Assembly (NCBI GenBank): GCA_035541935.1
Contig: DATKMJ010000006.1
Span: 1-51,759, forward strand
Reading direction: 5' to 3'
Origin: Candidatus Binatia bacterium
Lineage (GTDB): Bacteria > Vulcanimicrobiota > Vulcanimicrobiia > Vulcanimicrobiales > Vulcanimicrobiaceae
Length of the DNA: 51,759 nt
In this document: positions 8,128-17,282 of the stretch, piece after piece
Position numbering within the stretch: the stretch's first letter is position 1
Layout of the letters: every line of letters starts with the position of its first letter
Notes under the pieces: generated by a model
What the model was told of the DNA's origin: nothing
The model's input: only the letters and a program-made list of their open reading frames with translations
Database searches by the model: none
Program-made: the position numbers and the translations under genes

Positions 8128-11100
8128 TTACCGCTCGTGGGTAACCTCGAGCGTCGTCCCGGCGCTGCGCCCGAACTCTTCCGGCGCATCCTTCAAATAG
8201 ACGCGCGCGCCCGGCCAGGCGAACGTGCCGGGCGTAACGGATCGTACGAGGTAGTGCAGGTCGTAGACGCCGGGCTCGAGATGCGACGCGTACGCAACGA
8301 CGCGATCGCGATAGATCTGACGCGTGTCGATCTCCCAACTGTCGCTCTGCGGAACGAGCGCCTGCAGCGACGTGCGGAACGCCATGTCGACGGCCTCGAA
8401 GCCCGCCGGCAGCGGATCTTCGAAGACGACCCGGTCGACGGGATGATCGACGATCGCCCGAATGCCGACGTCGAAGACTCTCCCCGCTCCGACGCCGACC
8501 TGTGAAATCGTCTGGATATCCATCGTCGCAAGCGGCGACGGCACGCCGTCCGAGCCGCTTCGGGACGGATCGCTCAGCGTGCGGACGACGCGGAACGCCG
8601 CGAGTTCGCCGGGCGCGTTCGGGGCGACCGGATACGTGTAGAGCACGAGGTAGTGCACGCCGTGGGAGGACGTCACGCGAAGCGGCGCGTTTGACGAAAG
8701 CGACGACGCGGGCACGCTGAATGTCTGCGACGATGCGGTCGAACCGAACGTCGCGCGTCCGATCGTCTTGTCGCCCACGCTCGCGGTCGCGGTGCCGGGC
8801 ACGAGCCGCTCCGTCGCGGCATAGGCGGAGAGCGCGACGAGCGCCTGCGCCGTGTCGTCGCTCGTTGGCCAGCCACACTTGCACTGCTGCGCGACGAGCG
8901 CGCGCACGGCACCGTCGAGCTGCTCGACCGGCGCGTGACGCTCGAGCAGCAGTTGGAGCATCTGCGACTGCGCCGCGACGAGCGATCCGAACCAACCCCA
9001 TTGCCACGATTGATTCGCCGCTGCGTAGCGGCCGGTGACGTAGAGGTTCTGCTCGAGGCGCGCGGCCATCGCCGCGCCCTGTCCCTGCCATCCGGGCGCG
9101 CGCAGGAGATAGCGGGCCAGCCGGATCTGCGTCGCGCTGTCCCATTCCTTCGACTGCGCGACGATGTCGGCCAGGAAGTCCGTGCGCGGCGGGCCGAGCG
9201 CTGCGAGCGCCCAGAGCGCCTCGAAACGAAGCGCCGCTTTGCACCATTTCGTCGTGCACGACTTGAAATTCGCTGGGTTGGCGAGCGAACGCGACATGAA
9301 GGCCGCGGCCGATGAGATCGCGCCGGCATCGACGGCGACCCCGTGCGCGCGAGCGAACGTCAGCGCGTCGAGCGCGGCCGCCGTCATCCATGGATCGCTG
9401 ACCTTCGCGCCGGCGAAGATGCCGAAACCCCCGTCGCCGCGCTGGCAGGAGAGCAGTCTCTGCAGGCTCGACGCGATCGCCGCCGACGGATCGAAGGCAA
9501 GCTTCAGCTTATACGGACCGGTCAGCTTTCGCAGCGCGCTCGCGACGATCAAGCGCGACGCGGCGTCGTCTGCAAACGGCAGCGCATCTTGCGTCATCAT
9601 CCGCTCCGACGGCGTGACGAACTGCGGCACGATCGAGTTCGCGAGCGTCACCGAGAGCGTTCCGCCCGCGTTTAACGCGATCGGAATCGAAACCCCCGCG
9701 TTCGTCGCACCGCTCTCGATCACCGAGTCCGTCGTCGAGCGATCGCTCGCCGAGAACGGGACGCTGAAGGCGTCGCCGTGATTGCCCAGACCGGCCCGTG
9801 CGGCGAACGTCGAGGGCGCCGGCGTTCCGACGACGACCGGGAAGCGAAACGCCTGCATGCCGGTCGCGGCCTGCTCCGTTGCGCGCTGCACGCGCGGATC
9901 GCCGTGCGCGAACTGCAGGACGCCGCTGAGCCGTAACGCGAGATCGAGCGGTCCCGCCGCGCCGGTCTGGTTCGCGATCGAGACGCCGAGGTCGAAGCGG
10001 TCGCCCGGACGCGCGAACTGCGGGAGCAGCGGGCCCGCCATGAGCGGCTGATTCGAGACGAAGCTCGCGTCGCCGGTCGCGAAGTGTGCCGCGTCGTTGC
10101 CGAGTGCGACCGCCATCACGCGCCACGTCGTGAGATCGTCGGGCATCGAAAAGCTCGCGCTCGCACGCCCTGCGGCGTCGGTCTTCAAGACCGCGTAGTA
10201 CGCGAGCGGGCGGAAATTCGCGCGGACGCGCGTCTTCGCCGCGCCGGTGATGAAGCCGCCGCCGTAACCGAATCCCTTCTCGGCCGCCGGCGTCTGCGTC
10301 TTCAGCGTGACGTTTTCGCGATTGTCCGAGAACTCCGTCGCGATCGGCTGCGCGGCGAAGACCGTCTGCACGAGATCGGGGAGCCGATAGCCGGATAGCT
10401 GGAGGATCGCGTCGTTGACGACCATCGCGACGAGCTCGCCGGGCGCCGCCGCGCCGTCGCGTCCGCGCAGCGTGAAGTCGACACGCTGGGCGCCGCCCGG
10501 ACTCACGGTCGCATTGCGCGGGGCGATCGACAACTTGAGGTACCGCCCGGCCAAATCGACGGTGAATCCGGCCATCCCCGTGAGCGCGAGGGTCCCTTCG
10601 ACTCCGCTCAGGGTGACACGGGAGCTGTTCGGGGTGACACGGGAGGTGACGCCGCGGCGGACTACGACCGCCTCAACGGCCGCGTTCGGCAGCATCTCCG
10701 GCGTGATCTTGAAGGTCGCATGGACGGCGCCGTGCACGCCGCGCAGCGTCGTGCGGTAGATCGCGTCGTTCCGTACGACCGCAAGGTAGACGTCGGCATT
10801 CGCGTACGGGGAGCCGATGAGCGCCGTCGCCGTGTCGCCGATCGCGTACTGCTTCTTGTCGAGTTTCACCGCGACCGCGTTCGGGTCGCTGAGTCCCCAA
10901 TCGGCTTCGCCCGCACCGAAGACAAAGACTTGCGTCATCGTCGCGCTTGCGTCGCCGCGCGCTCCGGCGAAGTTCGCGTAGACGCGATACGGCCCCGAAT
11001 CGGTCGGGAGGAGATTCACGGTGACGGGCTTGCTGCCCGAGGTAACGTCCGCGCTCGCGACCGTATCGTACTTCACTGCCTGCTGCGCGTTCTCTCCGCC

Positions 11101-13794
11101 CTCGACCGCCTGCGTCGCCGAGACGTACGTCATCTTCTGGAGCCGTACCCGAACGGCGCGGCCGGAGACGGGCTTACCGGCGGCGTCGGTCACGATCGCG
11201 CGAATCGCGATCGGCGCGCCCGCCGTGCCGAGCGCGTCGGAGCCAAGGCCGATCACCGCGTCGGACGGCAGCGCGAGGAAACTCTGCGAATCCGAGACCG
11301 AGAGATTCGAGACGTCGCTCGTCTCCATGTCGACGCGATAGGTCATCGGGAACGGCAGATCGCTTGGAACCGCGACGTCGAGCGACGTCGCCCCTTGCGC
11401 GTCGAGCGCGAGGTCGCGTTGCAGAACGTCGGTATCGAACGATGGCGTTTGATCCGGCCAGAACCATTGCGGGCCGAACCAATAATCGTCCCATCCCTTC
11501 GGTTGCACCGTCGCGACGTCGCGCGTGACGTACGCGTGCGCCTTCCCGCCCTGCAGCGGAGCGCCGAAGAGGTATGCGGCGGCGACCTTCGCATTGACGG
11601 TTCCGCCGGCCGGCGCCGACGTCGCGCCGAGCGTGAGCGTCAGCTTGAAGTTCGGCGGTTTGAACTCCGCGACGCGCAGCGATCCGGTAACGTCGTTGCC
11701 GTTGCTCCCTTTCGCATCGATCGTGTAGTAGCCTAAAGCCTGCTGTTTCGAGAACGTAACCGGGAGCGAGAAGACGCCGAACGCATCGGTGCGCACCGTG
11801 CCGAGCGGCGATTCTTTATTGTTCGGATCGACGAGTTTGACTCGATACGACGCGTTCGTGTCGGGAACGACGCTCGTGCCCTTCACGTAGTAGGCGATGC
11901 CGGTGATGCGTGCCTCTTCGCCCGGCTGGTAGAGTTGGCGGTCGGTGAAGATCGTGCCGCACGAGAGCGGCGCCCCGCTCGTCCATCCGCCGTTGACGTC
12001 GAACCGGCCGACGCCGTCGCCTTCCCAGATCGTGTCGGTCGCGACGTCGTTCCCCTGCGAGACGACCACGCCGAGGGCCGGCGCTCGATTCGCGGGCGCC
12101 GTCGCCTCGCACCGTTCGACGTCGACCCCGGCCACGTCGAGCTCGCCCGACCCGTCGGTCGTTCCGGTCGCGCACTGCTGCGGCGGAATGGTTCCCTCCT
12201 CGTCGAGCCGGTAGATCGCGACGGAGGCGTTGGGCACCGGCTCGCCGTCGCTGAGATGCTGGACGAGCACGAGGCCGCGGGACGGGAACCACTGCCCAAA
12301 GACGCCGAGATTCGTGAGCTGCGCGATGCCGACGAGACTCGGCGTCGAGTCCGGAGCGTCGAGCGCGGTGCGGAAACCGTAGGCAAGCGTGCCGTACGCT
12401 CCGCCGAGAACGCTCTCGAGCGGAATGCTGACGACGCTTTGCGCGTTGCGCCGCGCGCCGCGAAGCGTCTGCGACGGCCATTGCTTGTACGGCGGCAGGC
12501 TCTTCGAGGCGTCGTAGTCGCCGAGCAGATCGATCGGACGAACGCGAGCGTACGCCGCTTGATACGAGTTCCCGGGAAGATTCGTCGCGTAGAAGTTCAA
12601 CGCAACCGGCGCCCCGACCGGAATGACGCTCGTGCCGCTCGGCGCCCAGGCGCCCGGCGCGAACTCCGACGTGCGAATCGTCACCTGCTTCTCGGAACCG
12701 AGCGTCTGTCCGAAGACGTCTTTGACCGTTGCGGCGACCTTCGCCGTATACGTCCGGTCGGGATCGAGCGCGTAGGGATTGATCGCGATCGTATTCGACG
12801 AGTCGGACGGAACGTAGACGAGGTTCTTCAGCGACGCCGGCGCCGGCGAGATCGTCACCGCGTTCTTCGCCGACGCGGGATCGATCGGGTTCGAGAAGGC
12901 GATCACCGGGTCGCCTTCCGCGAACCGGTCGCCGCTATCCGGACTCGGTTGCGGCGTCGGCACGATCGTCAGGATATCGTACGTCTTTACGCCGCCGGTG
13001 ACGGCGGCGGCCGTGCCGAGGTTGCCGTACTCCGGCATGACGCCGGGGTAGATGCGCAACGCGTACGTCGTGCCTCTCTCCAGCGGGGCGATCGGCGTCA
13101 GGTCGTAGACCCACGTGTTCAGCGCCGGATCGAAGAGCTGAGTTGCGTTCGACCCGGGGTAGGGAGTCGGCTGCGTCTCGAGCTTGGCGTCGAGCGCGAT
13201 GCGCTCGTCGGGCATCGCGACGAGGAACGCATGCTTGGCGAGCGAGGCGGGATCGACGGCGGCGTTCGCCGTTACCCGCATCGTCGGCGAGAGCGCGACG
13301 GGCGCGGGGGCCGTGCCGTCTTCGTCGGCGGTGAGCTGAGGCAGGCTCGTAAAGCTCAAGGGATCGGTCTCGAACGTCCACGCGACGTCGCGATCGAGCG
13401 CGTCGCCGGCGAGATCGCGCAGGCCGGCCCCCAAAGTAATTTGGACGCGCGTCCCGACCGGCAGCGCCTGCTCGGCGACGAAGCCGACCATCCTCGGCGT
13501 GAGCAGCGCGAAGTGACCCCGCAATGCCGGCTCGATGCTGACGTGGCGCAGCACGTCGCTGGGCCCGGCGCCCGAGAGCGCCTCCACCGGGGCGAGCGGC
13601 TTGGCGAAGATGATCCGAATCTGCGCGAGCGTCTGCGCGCTCTGGGTCGGAGAGATCGAGAGAATCCACGGCGGAAGCGACGGTTTCGGAAGCGCGTCGA
13701 CCGGCTGTAGCTTCTCGCCGTTCGATCCCGGGCCGCCGCAAGCCGCTGCGGCGAGCGCGACGACGGCAACGCAGAAACTTCCAATAGCCCGCAC
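8128..13794 (-). CDS. Bacterial alpha-2-macroglobulin family lipoprotein, thioester motif lost
   Basis: A giant protein of 1888 residues. I place the start at GTG 13794, because GAGGAG lies 7 bases upstream (13802-13807) and the product then begins with a lipoprotein signal (VVALAAAAC, lipobox cysteine about 19). Order: Ig-like domains in the first ~300 residues; an MG domain near 608 (FTDRQLYQPGEEARI); the A2M domain near 1225 (FSMPDDLTTWRVMAVAL); the alpha-helical toroid region from about 1400. Where thioester-bearing relatives have CxEQ, this protein reads ALPFADDAASRL, so it should not trap proteases covalently. A copy of the dispersed repeat is translated in frame at about residues 1050-1067. 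It is divergent from pbpC, the usual partner; together they are thought to protect and repair the cell wall. Confidence 0.92.
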   Translation of the reverse strand: MRAIGSFCVAVVALAAAACGGPGSNGEKLQPVDALPKPSLPPWILSISPTQSAQTLAQIRIIFAKPLAPVEALSGAGPSDVLRHVSIEPALRGHFALLTPRMVGFVAEQALPVGTRVQITLGAGLRDLAGDALDRDVAWTFETDPLSFTSLPQLTADEDGTAPAPVALSPTMRVTANAAVDPASLAKHAFLVAMPDERIALDAKLETQPTPYPGSNATQLFDPALNTWVYDLTPIAPLERGTTYALRIYPGVMPEYGNLGTAAAVTGGVKTYDILTIVPTPQPSPDSGDRFAEGDPVIAFSNPIDPASAKNAVTISPAPASLKNLVYVPSDSSNTIAINPYALDPDRTYTAKVAATVKDVFGQTLGSEKQVTIRTSEFAPGAWAPSGTSVIPVGAPVALNFYATNLPGNSYQAAYARVRPIDLLGDYDASKSLPPYKQWPSQTLRGARRNAQSVVSIPLESVLGGAYGTLAYGFRTALDAPDSTPSLVGIAQLTNLGVFGQWFPSRGLVLVQHLSDGEPVPNASVAIYRLDEEGTIPPQQCATGTTDGSGELDVAGVDVERCEATAPANRAPALGVVVSQGNDVATDTIWEGDGVGRFDVNGGWTSGAPLSCGTIFTDRQLYQPGEEARITGIAYYVKGTSVVPDTNASYRVKLVDPNNKESPLGTVRTDAFGVFSLPVTFSKQQALGYYTIDAKGSNGNDVTGSLRVAEFKPPNFKLTLTLGATSAPAGGTVNAKVAAAYLFGAPLQGGKAHAYVTRDVATVQPKGWDDYWFGPQWFWPDQTPSFDTDVLQRDLALDAQGATSLDVAVPSDLPFPMTYRVDMETSDVSNLSVSDSQSFLALPSDAVIGLGSDALGTAGAPIAIRAIVTDAAGKPVSGRAVRVRLQKMTYVSATQAVEGGENAQQAVKYDTVASADVTSGSKPVTVNLLPTDSGPYRVYANFAGARGDASATMTQVFVFGAGEADWGLSDPNAVAVKLDKKQYAIGDTATALIGSPYANADVYLAVVRNDAIYRTTLRGVHGAVHATFKITPEMLPNAAVEAVVVRRGVTSRVTPNSSRVTLSGVEGTLALTGMAGFTVDLAGRYLKLSIAPRNATVSPGGAQRVDFTLRGRDGAAAPGELVAMVVNDAILQLSGYRLPDLVQTVFAAQPIATEFSDNRENVTLKTQTPAAEKGFGYGGGFITGAAKTRVRANFRPLAYYAVLKTDAAGRASASFSMPDDLTTWRVMAVALGNDAAHFATGDASFVSNQPLMAGPLLPQFARPGDRFDLGVSIANQTGAAGPLDLALRLSGVLQFAHGDPRVQRATEQAATGMQAFRFPVVVGTPAPSTFAARAGLGNHGDAFSVPFSASDRSTTDSVIESGATNAGVSIPIALNAGGTLSVTLANSIVPQFVTPSERMMTQDALPFADDAASRLIVASALRKLTGPYKLKLAFDPSAAIASSLQRLLSCQRGDGGFGIFAGAKVSDPWMTAAALDALTFARAHGVAVDAGAISSAAAFMSRSLANPANFKSCTTKWCKAALRFEALWALAALGPPRTDFLADIVAQSKEWDSATQIRLARYLLRAPGWQGQGAAMAARLEQNLYVTGRYAAANQSWQWGWFGSLVAAQSQMLQLLLERHAPVEQLDGAVRALVAQQCKCGWPTSDDTAQALVALSAYAATERLVPGTATASVGDKTIGRATFGSTASSQTFSVPASSLSSNAPLRVTSSHGVHYLVLYTYPVAPNAPGELAAFRVVRTLSDPSRSGSDGVPSPLATMDIQTISQVGVGAGRVFDVGIRAIVDHPVDRVVFEDPLPAGFEAVDMAFRTSLQALVPQSDSWEIDTRQIYRDRVVAYASHLEPGVYDLHYLVRSVTPGTFAWPGARVYLKDAPEEFGRSAGTTLEVTHER
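10594..10646 (+). repeat. Dispersed repeat inside the macroglobulin gene, in frame
   Basis: CCCTTCGACTCCGCTCAGG and GTGACACGG, then a degenerate second half (GGGGTGACACGGGAGG), lie within the coding sequence. Read on the minus strand they are translated as part of the protein (SSRVTLSGVEGT) without stop or frameshift. Confidence 0.75.
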
Positions 13795-13852
13795 GGACGC
13801 TCTCCTCGACGGCAGCAACTTCAATCCCGGCCGTCGTAGATTCACCCAAACG

Positions 13853-16126
13853 ATGCCCAAACTCTTCGGGTTCGCGGTTCCCGTCGTCGCGGTCGCCGCG
13901 ATGCTGGCGCTCTACTGCGGCGGCCTCGACGTCGCGAAGCTTCGCGCGGCGCGCGGCTCCGTCACCTACACCGACCGCAGCGGCAGCGTGCTCGGCACCG
14001 TGCTCGGTTCCGGCTCGTCGCGCGAGGCCGGCGTGCCGCTGGCCGCGGTCTCTCCGGAGTTCCTCGAGGCGATCGTTGCGGCCGAAGACGCGCGCTTCTG
14101 GCGCCACGGTGCGATCGACGTTCCGGCACTTCTGCGCGCGGCGCGCGAGTATGCGATCTTCGGCGAGGCGCGCAGCGGGGGCTCCACGATCGAGATGCAG
14201 TTGGCGCGGCTGCTCGACCCCGCTCCGAGCACGCTATCGGGTAAGCTCCGGCAGATCGCCGGAGCGGAGCGAATCGCGATGGTCTCGACCAAGGACGCGA
14301 TCCTCGACGCGTATGTCAATCGCGTTCCGATGGGCGGGAACGTCTACGGCGTCGAGGCGGCCGCGCGCGCCTACTTCGGCGAGCCGGCCGCCGACCTCGA
14401 TCTCGCGCAGGCGACGATGCTCGCCGCGATTCCCAACGACCCGTCTCGACTGGCGCCCGACGGCGACTGGCAGGCGCTGCGCGCGCGCCAGCGCTACGTT
14501 CTGTCGCGCATGGCCGACCTCGGCGAGGTGTCGCGGTCGCGCGCGGATCGCGCCTTCGCGGAGACGATCCGTCTGCGGCGGCAGGACGACGGAATCGCCG
14601 ACGCGCCGCACGCGCTCTTCTTCCTCTCCCGTCCGTCGCCGGCCGGCGACGGCCGCGTGCAGACGACCATCGATCGCGGCCTGCAGCGCTTCGTTCAGGC
14701 GCAGACCGAGGACGTGATCGCCGCGCTGCAGGGCTATCACGTCGCCGACGCCGCCGCGCTCGTCGTTGATAACGCAACCGGCGACGTTCTCGCCTACGTC
14801 GGATCGCCCGATTACTTCGCCGACGACATCCTCGGACGCAACGACGGCGTGCAGGCGCTGCGCCAGCCGGGTTCCTCGCTCAAGCCATTTACGTACGAGC
14901 TCGCGCTCGAACGCGGCACGATACGCTCGACGACGATCCTCGCCGACGTGCCCGCGGCCTACGCGCTGCCCGGGGGGAGGCTCTATCAGCCGGGCGATTA
15001 CAGCGGCCGGTTCAGCGGACCGGTTCGCGTGCGCTACGCGCTCGCGAACTCGCTCAACGCGCCCGCCGTGCAGGTGCTCTCCGCGCTCGGCGTCGGGCGG
15101 TTCCTCGCGCGGCTGCACGAACTCGGCTTCGCACACCTCGACCGCTCGCCCGACTACTACGGACTCGGCTTGACGCTCGGGAGCGGCGAGGTAAGCCTAT
15201 GGGAACTCGTTCAGGCGTACGCGACGATGGCGCGAGGCGGCGACTTTCTGCCGATCCATCTCGCGGCCGGCTCGAAGCCCGCCGCGCGCGCGGTTGGCGA
15301 TGCGGCGGATTGGTCGCTCGTTGCCGACATGCTCGCCGATCCGCACGCCCGCGCGAAATCCTTCGGCGTCGGCTCGGTACTGGAGATGCCGTTTCCCGCA
15401 GCGGTGAAGACCGGAACCTCCTCGGACTTCCGCGACACGTGGACGGTCGGCTTCACGCGCGACTACACCGTCGGCGCGTGGGTCGGCAACTTCGATGGAA
15501 GCCCGATGCACGGCGTCTCGGGCGTCACCGGCGCGGGGCCGCTCTGGAACCGCATCATGCTCCACCTCTACGATCGCCGCGACGATGCGGCGCCGTTCCC
15601 CGCACCGGCCGGCTTCGTTCGCGCGCAGATCTGCGCGACGACCGGACACGCTCCGGCGCGCGACGGCAATTGCCCGGCGGTCGTCAAGGAGTGGGTCGCC
15701 GCGCGAGATCTCGCCGACGTCAAACGCCCGGCCGGCGGCGAAGGCGTCGCGCTCGACTCATGGCTCGCGCTCCATCCGGTCGGCGTCGCGTCGACGCTGC
15801 GCATCGTCTTCCCACACGACGGCGACGTCTTCGTGGAGAATCCGGCGACGAGCGCGCTCGCCGCGCGCGAGCAACAGCTTGCGCTGCGGAGCGTCGACGA
15901 CGGACGCCCCGTGCGTTGGAGCGTCGGCGGCACTGCCATCGCGCTCGATGCGAGCGGCAATGCCTTCTGGCCGCTGCGACGCGGGCGATGGAGCGTCGAG
16001 GCCGACGACGGCGCGAGACGCGACCGCGTCACGATCACCGTCGTGCCGGCGCGCGGCGCCTCGCGCCCCGGTTTTACTAGGCAAGCGTCGTCCCCCGCGA
16101 CTCCGGCGCCCAGCGGAGTGCGATGA
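13853..16126 (+). CDS. pbpC: Penicillin-binding protein 1C (bifunctional transglycosylase/transpeptidase)
   Basis: A 757-residue protein from ATG 13853, with one N-terminal membrane anchor (VPVVAVAAMLALYCGG). The glycosyltransferase domain has EDARFWRHGAID, GGSTIEMQLARLL and NRVPMGGNVYGVEAAARAYFG. The transpeptidase domain has the active-site SxxK in PGSSLKPFTYELAL, the SxN motif in ANSLNAPAV and KTGTSSDFRDTW. The C-terminus (about 640 onward: HPVGVASTLRIVFPHDGDVF) matches the penicillin-binding C-terminal domain of PBP1C. It polymerises and may cross-link peptidoglycan on the outer face of the inner membrane. It is divergent from the macroglobulin gene with about 58 bases between starts, so the pair probably shares a control region. 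No clear ribosome binding site. The 3' end overlaps the convergent MFS gene by 50 bases. Confidence 0.94.
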   Translation: MPKLFGFAVPVVAVAAMLALYCGGLDVAKLRAARGSVTYTDRSGSVLGTVLGSGSSREAGVPLAAVSPEFLEAIVAAEDARFWRHGAIDVPALLRAAREYAIFGEARSGGSTIEMQLARLLDPAPSTLSGKLRQIAGAERIAMVSTKDAILDAYVNRVPMGGNVYGVEAAARAYFGEPAADLDLAQATMLAAIPNDPSRLAPDGDWQALRARQRYVLSRMADLGEVSRSRADRAFAETIRLRRQDDGIADAPHALFFLSRPSPAGDGRVQTTIDRGLQRFVQAQTEDVIAALQGYHVADAAALVVDNATGDVLAYVGSPDYFADDILGRNDGVQALRQPGSSLKPFTYELALERGTIRSTTILADVPAAYALPGGRLYQPGDYSGRFSGPVRVRYALANSLNAPAVQVLSALGVGRFLARLHELGFAHLDRSPDYYGLGLTLGSGEVSLWELVQAYATMARGGDFLPIHLAAGSKPAARAVGDAADWSLVADMLADPHARAKSFGVGSVLEMPFPAAVKTGTSSDFRDTWTVGFTRDYTVGAWVGNFDGSPMHGVSGVTGAGPLWNRIMLHLYDRRDDAAPFPAPAGFVRAQICATTGHAPARDGNCPAVVKEWVAARDLADVKRPAGGEGVALDSWLALHPVGVASTLRIVFPHDGDVFVENPATSALAAREQQLALRSVDDGRPVRWSVGGTAIALDASGNAFWPLRRGRWSVEADDGARRDRVTITVVPARGASRPGFTRQASSPATPAPSGVR

Positions 16127-17261
16127 AGAGGCCGACGAGCGAGAGCGCGCACGCCAAGGCGACGATCCACCCGATCCCGTAGCGCGCGAGCAGCCACGGC
16201 AAGCCGAACGTTCCGAAGAACGCGCCGACGCGGCTGACCGCCGCCGCGAATCCCGTCGCGCTCGCGCGAATCGGCGTCGGAAAGAGCTCGTTCGGATAGG
16301 TGAGCTCGAGGCCGGCCGCGGCGCCGATGCCGATCGCGTATGCGACGAAGCACGGAACGACGGTTGCGGCGTTGTCGAGCACGAGAACGCCGAACGCGAG
16401 CGCCGCGATCGCGAAACCCGCGATGCAGAGCGGGCGGCGTCCCCACGACTCCACGAGCGGCAGCGAGAGGAGCGAGCCTGCGAGGAAGGCCGTCGTGATC
16501 GCAACGCTCCCCGCCGGCGACGACGCGCCGAGACCGAACGCCGCGAGCACGGCCGGGGCGAAGGTGTAGATCGCAAAGAGCGGCACCACTTGGAGCAGCC
16601 AGATCGCCGAGACGAACGCGAGCGCACCGCGATACTTCGGCGCGAAGATCGTCGCAAACGAGGCGCGCTGCAGTTCGCCGGAGGCCCGCGCGGCGAGCCA
16701 TAACGGCGACTCCGGCGCGCTCGCGCGCATCAACAGCCCCGCGAATGCAAAGATCGCGGGGCTCGCGAGGATCCATCGCCAACTCTCGGGACCGGTGCGC
16801 AGCAGCGCGTAGCCCGCAACGTAGGCGACGGCCGCCCCGAGAAACCACGCGACCTGCATGCTGTTCGTGGCCGCGCCTCGTCTTGCCGGCTCGGCATGCT
16901 CGGCGATGAGCGCGCCGGCGATCGGATAATCGGCGCCGATCGCGAGCCCGAGGACGAAGCGGAGGGCGATCAGTTCCCACACGCCGGCGACGAAGATCTG
17001 CGCGACGCAGGCGACGACGAAAACGACGAGATCGAGAATCATCAACAGCCGCCGGCCGAAGCGATCGGTGAGATGTCCGAAGACCGGGGCGCCGATGAGG
17101 ATGCCGAGCAGCGTCGCGCCGCCGACGAGGCCGGTCGCCGTCGCATCCAGCGAGAAGCGGGGGCCCAGCGTAACGAGCGCGAGGCCGATGCTGCTCAGAA
17201 TGTAGCCGTCGCAGAAGAGTCCGGCGTTCGCATAGAGGAGCAGGCCGCGCCGTCGCGTCAC
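16077..17261 (-). CDS. Major facilitator superfamily transporter (sugar/organic-acid porter type)
   Basis: A 394-residue membrane protein starting at GTG 17261, consistent with 12 transmembrane segments. The loop 2-3 signature GHLTDRFGRRLLM and its half-repeat VESWGRRPLCI are visible, as are RFVLGLAIGADYPIAGALIAE in segment 4, APESPLWL in the central loop and a final APESRGTTL resembling the PETKG end of sugar porters. This places it in the sugar-porter/aromatic-acid:H+ symporter part of the superfamily; the substrate cannot be told. It lies 21 bases downstream of the lipoprotein gene on the same strand, so the two may be cotranscribed. Confidence 0.9.
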   Translation of the reverse strand: MTRRRGLLLYANAGLFCDGYILSSIGLALVTLGPRFSLDATATGLVGGATLLGILIGAPVFGHLTDRFGRRLLMILDLVVFVVACVAQIFVAGVWELIALRFVLGLAIGADYPIAGALIAEHAEPARRGAATNSMQVAWFLGAAVAYVAGYALLRTGPESWRWILASPAIFAFAGLLMRASAPESPLWLAARASGELQRASFATIFAPKYRGALAFVSAIWLLQVVPLFAIYTFAPAVLAAFGLGASSPAGSVAITTAFLAGSLLSLPLVESWGRRPLCIAGFAIAALAFGVLVLDNAATVVPCFVAYAIGIGAAAGLELTYPNELFPTPIRASATGFAAAVSRVGAFFGTFGLPWLLARYGIGWIVALACALSLVGLFIALRWAPESRGTTLA

Positions 17262-17282
17262 GCTCGGGTTCTTATCCGCTCC

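Noticed and set aside
11935-13710. Plus-strand frame of 591 codons across the macroglobulin gene
   Set aside because: Arginine-dominated shadow; the minus-strand gene shows domains, lipobox and ribosome binding site.
13795-13860. Earlier TTG start for the macroglobulin at 13860
   Set aside because: It would put about 22 basic residues before the lipoprotein signal and overlap pbpC; GTG 13794 has a GAGGAG site at good spacing.
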